Shown here: positions 13,035 to 25,179 of the stretch, piece after piece
Position numbering within the stretch: the first letter of the stretch is position 1
How the letters are laid out: each line of letters starts with the position of its first letter
Assembly: GCF_000004075.3 (NCBI RefSeq)
Contig: NC_026657.2
Span: 744,001 to 808,000 of the forward strand
Length of the DNA: 64,000 nucleotides
Direction of reading: 5' to 3'
Source: Cucumis sativus
Lineage: Eukaryota > Streptophyta > Magnoliopsida > Cucurbitales > Cucurbitaceae
Made by a program: the position numbers and the translations under genes
Notes under the pieces: model-generated
The model's database searches: none
What the model was told of the DNA's origin: nothing
Seen by the model: only the letters and a program-made list of their open reading frames with translations

Positions 13035-16000
13035 TCTCAACAATTCAATCAATCAATATGGATTGGGTTGGTTTATGAACTTTTATAATATGGTTTGATT
13101 ATACGGGTTTAAATAAATAATAACCATATATCATCCTTTTTTTTCTTCTTCTTATGCATACTTTTGAATATACCACATGAAAGTAATTGAAATCGGAACA
13201 AAAATATTATATCATTCCTAGAATTAGGGTAGTTCGGTTTTAAGCCAATAAAATATTATTTAACCAAAATTGGTCCTAATCAATCGATTTTGTCCACTTG
13301 GTTCGGTAGTTGGAGGATCAAAAACTAGAAAAAGAGAATAATGTATAGAGGGAATTGTGCAATGGTGTTCATTGTTTTATGACACCGTTGCATTGTAACT
13401 GCGAGGGTAGTAGCATGACGAATAGAGGAATGGAGGACGTTAAAGTGTTTTGAGAGAGCAAGGGAGGTGGCTGAAACTTAAAAAAAAATCGAATAGGTTT
13501 AATTCTAGGCTACGTACTTTTCCTTAGTATATACGATATGTAATCCTATTGATTCTTAAAAGTCCAAAAGTATACCAAGAAAAAGGAGAAAAGAGAGAGA
13601 AAATAGAATTCGACTTTAAGTTTAATTTAGTGTGAAATTCGAAACCTTACCCCCGAACACTTAGGTGCTGAGGCGGCAAATCCAAAAACATGGCCTATGA
13701 TATGCGTCAAAGTTGGGATGGGCAGAAGTCAGTGCTTAAGATGCGGCTTTTGAATTAGAGAATTAGTTTGAGAAACTGATAAGTCGCTGTTGGTGAGGAA
13801 AATTAAGGGTGGGGACTGGGGAGGTCCCTACTTAGCATGTGCCATAGGTACATATAGGTATGCATGCACCAAAACTTTCAACCCTCCCCAAATTACATGC
13901 CTACATCCTCCCTATTTGACAAAAAATTTCTATATCATTGGAACACCAAATTCCCATGCTTCATTGAATTTATCCTTATAAATATCTATAAAACTCCCAT
14001 CAATATTAACACACTCTCTTTTAACTTTTAAAAGAAATGAACATAAAAAGGACTTTGGTACTAGAATCGAAATCCTCCTTCCAAGGTAATTTATGATTTA
14101 TTTTCTAAATTTTAGAAGTTTTTATTTATTTATTTTAAAATTTCTATGAGTTTAAATGTATTTTAATGAAAGAATTTAAGGTGTTAGAGCCAAAAGCTTA
14201 TGAAAAATAGACCAAATGAGAATTTTCTTTTATTAGTGGGGGACCCTAGCCCGTCAATATATCATTACAAACCACACAATTGTGTCAGTATATTAAACCC
14301 TAAATCCTAATCATCTCAATTCAAAACCAAAAACAAAGACTAACTTCTTTTACAACCATTTTGGTACAAATTTTCGATCAATCACTTAACAAAATTTTTT
14401 GATCAACTAATTCCTCCCAACATATATATTAGAATATATGAAATATGGATACTCTCTTTTTATTCAATGTCTTAGTTTTCAACTTTCCTAACAAAGAAGT
14501 TTCTTAAGTTCAATAATAATATAGTTGTTTCTCATGGGTGTTAGAAAAATCCAGGAAAACCCGACCAATCCGAAACTATCCAACTCAAACATGAAGGTTA
14601 GGATGTGCTTTTTCTTTTCTTTTTTTTTTTCTAATCTGGATTAGTTGGGTTGGATTTTCTGACCAAGTTGACTCGAGCTATGCTCTTGTTTTCCCCTCAC
14701 TCTTTAACTCCTTTTCTATGGGCTAGTTACAAATAGGACACCCATAGAATGGTTCACTCAGTAAACTGACCCAACTCAATGGGCTAAGCCCAATCAAGAG
14801 ACAAAACCATTAATACCAAAATAAAACAAATAATAAGGATAATATTACTTCACATGTAAGAACATTATTGTTCCTATTCTCACTCAATTAAGGATTCTAG
14901 TTTAGATATTAACAAATTCCATCAGTTCATAAGATATTAAACTGTACATCTTGTCAATTTTCTTTTTTAAAAAGAAAACTGAACTTCCCAAACTAGGCTT
15001 CAAGTTCAATAAAATCACTATGGATTTGATGTTACCTTTGTGGAGATTTTAGAAGAACAATCCCTTTGTCCCCCCTTCTAGGAGTCATAGTCTAATGGGT
15101 CCCATTGGTAATAATAAATGAAATGCAATATACACATTTTGGACCAAAAGTAATAATAACATTTTTTTTCTTCAATTGATATATATGAAAATTGGACTTT
15201 CATCAAAATGAAAGATTTATCATAGTACTCTCATGGACTGAAATACCTAACCAAAGAGTTTAGAACTTCCACTTTTTATGAAAACTTGTTTGCCCAACCC
15301 ATAACATCAAAATGTACTTTTTAATCATTTTAAAAATCTTTTGATGTGAAGTTTTTTACTTTTGGAATTCTTCTACTAAGTACAATTATAATTATTCATT
15401 TCATAAGGACAGCTATCTAATCACTTGTAGATATTGGTAGGTTGGAAAATTTTGGCTAATATCTATAATTTTTAGAACAAAGCTTTTCATGCTATAGTAG
15501 TTTTAGTGTCCTCTTATGGCGATTCTTTGATTTGAAAAGATGAATTTTCAAATAGCAGCATTCTTTCTCTCGTTCTCGATGAGTTGGTTTGTAGTGTAGG
15601 TTTTTTTATTGTCTAAAATAATAATATTAACAATAATAATTTGTATATAAGAAAATGAGAGGAACATAATTCATTCGGATAATATATATACATATATAAC
15701 TCAATGTTTAGTTTTCTGTTTGGGTTTTTTTTTTTTTTAAATAAATAAAATAAATAACCATGTACCTAGTAAAAAGTATCCAAAATCATTAAAAAGAATT
15801 CCCCTAGTAAAGTACACCTTTTGGAATATGAATTATTCTTCAACTTTTAATTTCACTTTTCTTCTTTTTTTTTATGTTACATTTTGTAAATTATCCCAAC
15901 TTAGTAGTTTTGTATTTTGTTTAGTATAGTTAAGAGACTGTATTTAGAACAATGAATCTTCCATATACTTATACGACCATACCAAATTAGATGTCATTCG

Positions 16001-16140
16001 TTCGTTTTATACCAATTTCTTTATTAAAAAACATGTGAGATTAGAGAGACTTCGAATCTCTACCACCTAGTCGAGATTTATAATATATGTTTAAACTAGT
16101 TGAACTATGTTTATATTATTTTGTTAACCATTAATATTTA

Positions 16141-16204
16141 AGATGTTTTTTTAATTAATAACTTATTTTTTAAGATGTTTTTTTAATTAATAACTTATTT
16201 TTTA
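16141..16204 (+). repeat. Perfect tandem duplication, 32-bp unit x2
   Basis: The unit beginning AGATGTTTTTTTAATTAATA occurs at 16141-16172 and again at 16173-16204 with no visible mismatch. It is a short, probably recent slippage-type duplication in gene-free DNA. Confidence 0.9.
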
Positions 16205-18193
16205 ATACCACCAAGGAAAAAAAAAGATTTATATATATATCTTCTAGAAAATTTTATTTTGGCTTAAACCTTTATCACATTTATTTTTATTCATACATCA
16301 TAAACATTTACCAGATATATATCCAGTTGAAATTTTACAATATTTGTGATTGGTTTTAGAACGGTTGAAGTAGACATACTTTTTAGTATTCAATTTTGAT
16401 ACATTAATTTAATATTGGAGGCATTTATGTGTAAATTATAGAATTAATAAATATATGGAACGAAATAAATGCATAAAGTTGGATGGAGTTGGGAATTCAT
16501 ACTTATCAAGTACATATGAATACAATACAATGGATACAAAAAGTTAAGAGTAACAATAAATAAAGAAAGTAGTGGGAAGTTATTATTAGACTTTAGGAGA
16601 AAAGAATGCATATTAATATTTAAAAGAGAGTAGGAATAAATAATTAAAGGTGGTGGGGGAAAGGGTAGGGAAATTAGCAAAATTTAGTTAGATAGAGCAT
16701 TAAAGGGGACGGTGGAGTTGGAATGAGGTGAGGCCCCACTATGACAGGGGGGAAAAAGAAAAAGAAAATTAATAATAAATAAGTCGTTGTAAATTTTTTT
16801 CTAATTCAACTGACATGAAAATATGTAAAATATGAACCATAGATTAAGAAGTTAAAAATTTGTAAAGAAAAAAAAAGTAAAATTTCAGGCAATTTTGTCG
16901 ACTTTAATATAACTATGATTAGAAAATCATAGATGAATCCTCAAATTAAAATTTTCTAACTCTTTATTAATGTTGACATTTTTGTATGTGTATGACGTGT
17001 TTTTGGTGACATTTAAATATGTTTTAATTTAATTATTCCAAACCAATTTTGATCTTATAAAAATTATTTTTTAAAATACAAAAATGAAAATTAAATTAGA
17101 ATTTTAAGTACAAGTGAAACCAACTTTAAAACATACACACATATTACTCTGAACTCCCCATATTTTCTTACCCATATATTCTCTAATCTCTTTGGTCCTA
17201 CTCTTACCTTTTAACTTTCTACGGTTAAAACTTATCAATTTGTTAAATTTTTTGTCTTAAAATTTGTAGTTTGCAGTTTAAATTATACTATATTCAATAA
17301 AGTGGTTACCGAGGACTTATTAGTAAAAATAAAATACTAAAATCTTGAATTCAATAAACTAATTAAGGTTCTAAGACTATTTAGTGTAGACTTGAACTTT
17401 ATGTTGAGACATAAATGTGGTTCAAGTTTGAGTATATAGACCAAACAACCTGTAGTATTTATGAATAAGGTTGGACATCTTATTCTGAGATAATATGGAT
17501 GCGACCTACTTTGTAGTTAGTATAAACGATTCATGTAAAGACATGAAAGTGATGACATCATATGCAAAGAGTTTACATATGATTGTAACCATAAAACAAT
17601 CACTTTTAAGTTATAACACCGTTGACGGTATAAAATTGACTATTTTATTTATTAGTGACATAAATATTTATTAGTTGATGGTAGATTTTTGTGATATTTG
17701 AGTGTATTTATAAATATTTAAAAAATGTTGGAAGTATGAAAAGTAAAATAAAAAGGCTAAATAATAAGATAGTTGAAAAGGGAAATAAGAGATTAGATTA
17801 GATATGCACATTCATGTACGTATACATATGTATATAAAAATATATAAAAGAAAATGAAGGGACCATAGCATATGAGTGCCAAATGCGGTTCTCAATCTCA
17901 TCACTTCACATGTCATTAATAAGACAAAAGCACCTTTTTGATATTTATTATTATATATTGAATTTGACAACGCCATCTTTCTTGGCGTGCTCTGCTCTTT
18001 CCTTCCTTTTATTAAAAAAATTGTGGTTCTCCTCATTCCAAGTTTCAATCATTTTATTGATTCTTCCACTCCCCCCCTCCCCTCTCTTTTATTCTTTCTT
18101 TCTTTATTTTTACTCTATCCATTATTTCCATTATATATACTCTCTTTTTCTTTTTATTTTATACGTTAGTTTCGACGTTTAGTTGGTTATTAT

Positions 18194-18237
18194 ATACTTT
18201 TAAGTTGGTGGATAATTATCAACCAACTAAAAGTATC
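18194..18237. repeat. Strong short hairpin
   Basis: Arms ATACTTTTAAGTTGGTGGAT and the facing ATCAACCAACTAAAAGTAT pair almost perfectly around a loop of a few bases. It lies just before a repeat rich in AACCCAACC motifs and may be part of that element. Confidence 0.7.
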
Positions 18238-18264
18238 AATGTTCAAAAGAAAAAATAAACCCAA

Positions 18265-18640
18265 AAGAGTCAACTCAATCCAACCTAACCCAAAAATATG
18301 GATTGGATTAGCGAGTTGGTTTTTTTTTTCATCTCCATAACTTATTTAGACAAATTATTATAATGTTTTTCAATCGACAAGGTGAACAAATTGTTATTCA
18401 ATGTGCAAGTAACATATATATATATGTTTTACATTTAAATTCAAGTATACAATGTTCATTCAAAAGAATGTTTAGGTTTTAGGTTTATATAAATAACCGG
18501 GTTGGGTTTGGATAAACCCAACCTCCTACTTGCACAACTCGACAATTCAGTTCAATTTTTTTTCCTCCAATTTTTTAACTCAATCCAACCCTTACAATTT
18601 GGGTTGGACAATCTGGATTGGCCAGATTACAGATTTTTTT
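18265..18640. mobile_element. MITE-like repeat with AACCCAACC/GGTTGGGTT motifs
   Basis: Mirrored motifs (CAATCCAACC, GGGTTGGGTTTGG, AACCCAACC, GGGTTGGAC) run through about 370 bp without coding capacity. Related motif-rich stretches occur near 14530-14800 and 19830-20030. Exact ends and target-site duplications could not be fixed by eye. Confidence 0.45.
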
Positions 18641-21542
18641 AAAACATTTTTACTTTCTAAATTATAATAGTTGGATTTGAAGCTAAGACTATTTTTGTTT
18701 GAGTTTTGAGTTAGACTAACGAGGCTGTCAAAATATTGAGGGTGTGTTATAGCAATATAAGTCGAGATAGTTTTGCTATATTTGTAATTTTTTAAAAAGT
18801 TGTTATATCCATAATTATTATTCTTAAAATGGTCATGAATTGCAATTTTCCTATTTGGTGGATGAAATGATCATTCGAATAGTTTTTTTTTTTCTTTTTA
18901 CTATTCTTATTCACCCTTTTATTTTTGAGAGGATAATTCAACATTCAAAGATTCTTCATTAATTTGAATTTCCAATCATTCTTGAAAAAGGGTGAAAAAA
19001 AGGAGTCAAAATTATTCTCCATCCTAATCCATCAAAATATTCCCCATTTTTATCCTTAAAAGGGGCAATGCATTGGATAATAATCAACAAAGTCAAGTCA
19101 TGGATCTTGGTAGTCATGAATGATGATGATATACCAACACTATCAATTTGAATAATATATACTTTTTCTATTATTGATTGATTGTTTTATTTATTTTATT
19201 ATTATTATATTTGGTAAATGAATCCTATCTGATATTTTCTTTGCAACTAACAATAGACCCCTTGCAAATACAAGTTTAAATTGGGGAAAATTATTAAAAT
19301 TATTTTAGTTATAGTAGGCGAGGTGATAGTAAAAAATTACAAACGTTTGTAATAGGAGAGATTTGAAATAATAATATTATTTAGTCAGTTATATCATATA
19401 ATATTAGATGATATAATTGGAATTAACATCTTTTATTAAATAGAAGTCCGGAATACAGCGAGACTCAAAACACTCTAAATGTTGTATTCATTAAGTTCTT
19501 AAACTTTAAAGTTTGAACTTTCAGTTTTGTGTTTTCAATAGATCTCAAAATTTTGATTTATTTTTTGTCTATATGTCGTTCACTCGCATTCAAGTTTGAA
19601 TAAACCGGAAGTTTATAGTAGGTGTTGATGAATCTAAAATTATAAATATAGACTCTTAGAAATTAAATTTGAAAAACGAAAGCTCATTCTAATACCTCAT
19701 CTCTCTATTTGTTACACATATATTGTTTTTTACTTAATGGTTGGAGCTTGTGTGGCATCACTACACCTAGTGTATTGTTCTTTTCATCTTGCAGGTCACG
19801 TTCTTTCTAAAATCACAAACTTACCCAAATATAGGGGTGAAATCGAGTTGGGTTAGGAGACATTCTCAATCCAACCCATATTTTTGAGTTATTTTGATTA
19901 GCAACCCGAATAATTCGAATTTAGTTTAACTAATTCATATTTTAACCTAATTCAACTCAAAACTTCTAATATGAGTTAGTAATTCGAGTTATTTAGGTTT
20001 AACTCATATTCTTACATCCCTACCCTAACATTAGGATAGTTTTTTTTTTCTTTCTATTTAAAGACAAAGTTAGGAACTCAAACGTCCCTAAATGGTGTGG
20101 AGAGACGAAGTTGGTGTAATTTAAATTGAATGATGGAGGAGAAATGCGTTGGAAAAAGGCCAACATTTAGAACCACACATTTCTTGTACACAATACAATC
20201 TGTCTTCAATCTCAATGTGTGTGTATATATATATCTTATTAATGAATGATGACAATTCAATTTAGAAACAAAGCAACTGTACCCATCTGCTCTCCCAATT
20301 CACTTTTCTCATTTATATATTCTTTACACATCACACATCTTTTTCTCTCTCTCCCCCATCTCTATACATTAATTCAATATCGTGATTGCAATCTAACCAA
20401 AGCCTCCTCTTCTTCTGTATTTTCCTCCTTTCAAAGTCCACTCTTTCCCATTCAAACATTAAACAACGTTTTTTATAACGAGCAACCGTGTTTAATCTAA
20501 AAAATACCAGTTTCATTTGTGGGATTTATAGCGTTAAGCGTTTTGTAAGTCTTGAAAAACCAAGAGTAGGTTTAAGAACTTATTAGATTAAATAAGAATT
20601 GAGTTACCTTACTTTATACAGTTTGAAACTAACGTATTCTAAGATATTGTATTTTCTGGGTGTTGAAAAAAAAACTAAAAAACTCTTGACGTCGTGTTGT
20701 TTAAAACAAAACCTATATTTTTATCTTTCATGTTTCATACGTTTCAGAGTTAGAAGCCAAATAGAAATCTTTTGAGATGTTGGATAAAAAGTTAGTCCTG
20801 CAGTGACCAAGATGATGTTGGGATTCGGTTGATAAAAATGATCATGGAGACTAAATATATTTATTCTTCAAATACTAGAAGTGTGTATTTAAATAATGTG
20901 TTAGATCTAAACAAAAAAAGAGCCATATAATCTTCTTTTTTTTTTTTTATTAATGTGATATAGAAACTTAATTATAACAAAAAATTTATGACGAAGGCAT
21001 AAAGTCAAACATTGTATGTAAATGTAGAAAGGAGATAAGGGGAAAAAAAACCTTTAAATTGTTTATTTAATAAGAAAAGTCCTCTTTACCGAAAGAAAGA
21101 AAGAAAGAAGCTTTCTAGATGAGTAGACACAAACTAAATTCAATTAATTAAGTCCTAAGTTTTCAAAGCTCAACCACAAAGCATAAATGAAAAATCAAGC
21201 CATCAATTTTAGAATATATATATAGTATAGATAGATAGATTAAGGTGTAGGATCCTTTTGGAATACTTCTTAGTTTTACCTTTTAAGGGTAAATAGAGAA
21301 TCTAGAAAGTTCAAAGGACTGGACAAAAAAATCCCTCAAAGATTAGGGACTATTTTGTAATTTTAATATATATATTGAAAAAAAATAAAAGGGTAATAGA
21401 GAGAAGGAATTGTGGAAGCATTAAATAATAAGGCAATATTTAGGCACTTGGAAGAGTAAGCCTTGGCTTTTGGTTTTGGTATCTGCCGAATAATGACTTT
21501 ACGCCGTCTAATACAAGAAATGATTCAATCCCTTTTTCAGAT

Positions 21543-21641
21543 ATGAACGCCGCCGTCTCCTCCTCCGCTGTCTCCACCGTCTGTCTTCTTCTTCTTCTTC
21601 TTCTCCTCCTCCCTTCTCATGGTCACCACTGCCACCGCTGA
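21543..21641 (+). other. Upstream ORF overlapping the SKIP25-type start
   Basis: An ATG at 21543 opens a 32-codon frame, out of frame with the main ORF, that reads through a Leu run encoded by a CTT/CTC repeat and stops at 21641, past the main ATG at 21619. If transcription starts upstream of 21543, this overlapping uORF would reduce main-frame initiation. The sequence just before it, CTTTTTCAG ending at 21540, resembles a 3' splice site, so a 5'UTR intron is possible. Whether the transcript includes it is not visible here. Confidence 0.4.
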
Positions 21642-22746
21642 TTCCCTCACTCCCCCTTCCTCCAAGCGCAATAAACTGGCTCTCCACCACCACCCCTCTT
21701 CGCCCCTCCTCCCTGGCCTCCCCGATCACGTAGCTCAATTCTGCCTCTCCCATGTCCCTCCTTCTCTCCTCTTCTCCGTAAGCCGCTCATGGCGACGTCT
21801 CCTCTATTCCCCTTCCTTTCCCCCTTTCTCCTCTCTTTACGCCCTTCTTTCTTCCTCCTCTAATTCCCTCGATTTCTTCAATTTCGATCCAATCTCTTCG
21901 AAATGGAGTCCTCTCCCTCCTCCTCCCAATTCCCCTTCTTCCCATCTCTTGATCCATCACCCTTCTTTCCTTTCCCGCCACCTCCCTGTTCAATCCCTCA
22001 CTGTTTCCGGCCACCTCCTCCTCCTTGCTGCCACCACCTACAACCTCCTCCCGGCTCTCCCTCGCCCTCTCCTCTTCTCCCCCTTTTCCAATTCCTGGCG
22101 TTTAGCCCCTCCTCTCCCCACCCCTCGCCGTTGGTGCGCTGCCGGCGCTCTCCACGGCTCTGTTTATGTCGCTAGTGGAATTGGATCTTTCTTCTCTACC
22201 GATGTAGCTAGATCTGTTGAGAGATGGGATTTCAAATCCAACGGTGCTGATGGTTGGGAGAAGGTTAGTGGGCTTAAGGATGGGAAGTTTAGTAGAGACG
22301 CCATTGATGCAGTGGGATGGAAAGGGAAACTCTGTATGGTGAATGTGAAAGGGCATGCACTTAAAGAAGGGTTAGTTTATGATTTGGAAAAAGACGAGTG
22401 GGAAGAGATGCCTGAAGGGATGATCGAAGGGTGGAGAGGACCAGTGGCCGCCATGGATGAGAAAGACATGTACGTGGTGGATGAAATTAGTGGAAGTTTG
22501 AGAAGGTATGATTCAGAGAAGGATTTTTGGGAAGAGGTAATGGAATCCAATCGGCTGAAAGGAGCAGTGCAGATGGCAGCCGGCGGTGGAAGAGTGTGCG
22601 TCGTGTGCGGTGGAAGTAGAGGGGAAATAGTGGTGGTGGATGTGGTAACGTCGCCGGCACGGCTGTGGGTGGAGCCGACGCCACCGGGAACAGAGGTGGT
22701 CGCCGTCCACGTGCTGCCGAGAATGAATGGGGCTGCAGATTCATGA
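21619..22746 (+). CDS. SKIP25: F-box/kelch-repeat protein, SKIP25-type
   Basis: Probable substrate receptor of an SCF (SKP1-CUL1-F-box) ubiquitin ligase. Single exon, 375 aa. The N-terminal 25 residues are Ser/Thr/Pro-rich. The F-box is at about residues 30-68 (LLPGLPDHVAQ, then LLFSVSRSWRRLLYSPSF), followed by kelch-type blades with RRWCAAGALHGSVYVASG at about 170-187, WEKVSG at 213-218, LVYDLEKDEWEEMP at 252-265, RRYDSEKDFWEEV at 295-307 and VCVVCGGSRG at 326-335. Intronless structure and length match Arabidopsis SKIP25-like proteins. The first half is strongly C-rich on the coding strand (Ser/Pro/Leu runs), so antisense frames look open but are shadows. The ATG at 21619 is the first in this frame. 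The target substrate is unknown. Confidence 0.92.
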   Translation: MVTTATADSLTPPSSKRNKLALHHHPSSPLLPGLPDHVAQFCLSHVPPSLLFSVSRSWRRLLYSPSFPPFSSLYALLSSSSNSLDFFNFDPISSKWSPLPPPPNSPSSHLLIHHPSFLSRHLPVQSLTVSGHLLLLAATTYNLLPALPRPLLFSPFSNSWRLAPPLPTPRRWCAAGALHGSVYVASGIGSFFSTDVARSVERWDFKSNGADGWEKVSGLKDGKFSRDAIDAVGWKGKLCMVNVKGHALKEGLVYDLEKDEWEEMPEGMIEGWRGPVAAMDEKDMYVVDEISGSLRRYDSEKDFWEEVMESNRLKGAVQMAAGGGRVCVVCGGSRGEIVVVDVVTSPARLWVEPTPPGTEVVAVHVLPRMNGAADS

Positions 22747-25179
22747 TTGGCCGCCGGTTACAGCCAGGAAGTGCTTTTTTTCTTCCTTCCTTCCTTCCTT
22801 TTTTTTTTTTTTTTTTGGATTTAAAATATTGTATTATTGTTTAATATATTAATAGAAAAATAATACGGAGAATTTAATTGATTAATTAAATTTGTTCTTT
22901 TGGGGGTAAGTAAAGGAAAAGTGGAAATTTGTCGGTTTAAAGAAGAGCAGTTTGTTATTGGTTTGAGTTGGTGAACAATTTATTTATTCCCTTCCCCATC
23001 CAATTGCTTCAATTCCTCGTTAGGGATTAATAATTTCTTTACTGTTTTTCTTTTCTTTTTTTTGTATTTTTCATTAATCAAGTTTTAAAATTTTGTTTAT
23101 TTACATAATGTGCATCAAAACTAACAAAAATAAGATACACATTTATAATTATTTTCTGTTTAAATGGTAATTGATGCTTTTCAATGATGTTAAGATATCT
23201 TTTGGTATGAAATTTGAAATATTGAAAAAGTGTTAATGAGATTGGCGTTAGACTATTTGAGTTAAAATTGAGATTTGAAGTTCTGTAGTCACTCTTAAAC
23301 CGACTTGGAGTGGGTTCGAGATATAGTTATAGTTATAGTTATGTATTAATTTCAAAAGTCTAAATTAAGTGTTTATGTTTGTCATAAATTTTACCTACTT
23401 TAAGAAAGAAAATAGATAATAGCTCATCTCTATGTATAATTGGGTCTCCATTCCTTAATTGTTTTATTTCTTTCTATGAAAGTAACATTAAGAACCAATT
23501 TTCAAAAGTATGGAGACTACAACGATGAAGAAGATCTAAAAGCGTAACTTTTATTCTATGATTTGCTTATTTGACTTCTACTTTGGAAAGATTCTAGTTT
23601 CTACTTCATTTCATTGATTCATTAATATTGTGATTAACAGAAACAAAAACAAAAGTAAATCAAATATGGACGATTGAAAGTATAATCATTAGAACAGTTT
23701 CTCTAGACATTCATTTCATCGTGGGAGAAAACGTAAAATTAAATAGTTGCACTATGACAAAAATTTTGGAATTGGAATTTAGTTCATAAAACTGAGACAT
23801 TAAGTTCGTAACCATTAGTCTTTTGTGTTTGTAAGATATGCATATTTCTTAAGTACAGTCATTAAATTCTTAATCAAACGTTTAAAACAAAAATAAGTTT
23901 TTAAAAATCACTATTTTTAGTTTTATTTTCTTAACTATAAATTAAGGAAATAGTTATCAAACAAGATCTTAAATTTTAGATTAACGGTAACTCAATCCAT
24001 TTTTTAGAAGTTCTTTACTATCTACAATAAAATGCTCTTTATGACAATAAATTTATAAGAAACAGAAAATTAACATATACTCTACTAATATTAGAAACGT
24101 TTAAGATTAGGAATAGGTTATTGCAGTTATATTATAATTAAAAGAATTTAGATGTAGATTATTTTAGTTTGAGTTACGATAATATGAAAATAGTACAGAC
24201 CCCAGCAAAATATGAGATTTTAAAATAGCGTTAAAATAACATACAAGATAATCATTACTTCTAAAACATTATTTAAGAACGTAAAGTTGTAAATAGAAAG
24301 AGTGTAATTGGAAAAGAAAATAACATCAAAACAAATGATTTGTATACATATATATATTTAAATTGAAATTCACTTTTTGTGATATAAATAAAAGGTATTT
24401 TTCATGGTTGAATGAGCAAGTATTTGACCCATAAAAAAAGTGTCACATTTTGCCTTTTATGATAAAGTTTATTCACATTATTTATTCCTCACTTTGTAAC
24501 TACCACAAGCCACATTGTTGTTCATTATTTTATGATAAGAGTTCAACCACAATTCCTTTTTACAAAGTTTGATTTTAAAAAATATTTGAACATTGTTTAT
24601 GACACAACTTTACCTGCTCTCCCACCGCCCTATAAAGTAATTAAATCTTTTAACATAATCATAATAATAATCAAACAAAACTTCCAACTTAACCATTCAT
24701 TCAACATTGAATCTTTCTACATGACTTGAATCACAATAGATGCAAAATAATAATAAAACAATAATTTGATCTCGAGTTTGACCAAGTATTTTCAAAATGA
24801 TAGCAGTTTAAAGTCTAAGCTTAGTTTATGCACTTTACAATTTGTACCAATTTGATCTATAAGAAATATTTTTAACTAAAATCAACCCTGAATACAAAGA
24901 ACAGTTTATAAAATTTATTAAAGGTGGATCGGATCGACTAGGTTATTGTTATTCCAACTGCTAAAGCCAAGCCAAGTAGAAACAAACAAGGAAGAGAGGT
25001 GGGTTTGTTGCAAATCTAAGCAACCTTTATTTGAGAAACTGTTCTGTTCCCAGTTGGCATGTTTAGTGGTTCAAGTAAAAGTTTGATTAAGAACACAACA
25101 TAGTGTTAAAGCTTTAATAGCTTTAAACTTATTTTGCAGATTCTGAAAAGCAATTCTTCATTGTAACAATCAATGGAGT
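22747..25179. other. Intergenic, no gene seen
   Basis: Holds the SKIP25 3' flank (TTCC repeats and a T-rich run at about 22780-22817) and AT-rich sequence. A stretch near 24105-24195 resembles the repeat at about 9735-9960. There is no coding exon or structured element I can support. The 3'UTR of the GH31 gene probably lies in the last few hundred bases on the minus strand. Confidence 0.55.

Larger units (their letters stand above)
13035..21542. other. Gene-poor region with MITE-like repeats
   Basis: No convincing gene. Noteworthy stretches: promoter-like sequence at about 13790-14090 (RY-type CATGCATG-like motif, TATAAATAT near 13977, then a 16-codon frame ending at a GT donor-like site); repeats with AACCCAACC/GGTTGGGTT motifs at about 14530-14800, 18265-18640 and 19830-20030; a purine-rich block at about 16440-16790; a pyrimidine-rich block at about 17970-18160; and another at about 20270-20480. 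None is followed by a domain-bearing open frame. Confidence 0.5.

Noticed and set aside
16021-16080. AGAGACTTCGAATCTC, resembling a tRNA T-arm
   Set aside because: No acceptor, D or anticodon arms can be placed around it.
17985-18008. GTGCTCTGCTCTTTCC resembling a miR156 star sequence
   Set aside because: No complementary miR156 guide sequence within a hairpin distance.
21508-22744. Several open frames antisense to or out of frame with the F-box/kelch gene
   Set aside because: They arise from the C-rich codons of the real gene; their Arg/Gly- or Pro-rich products have no domain.
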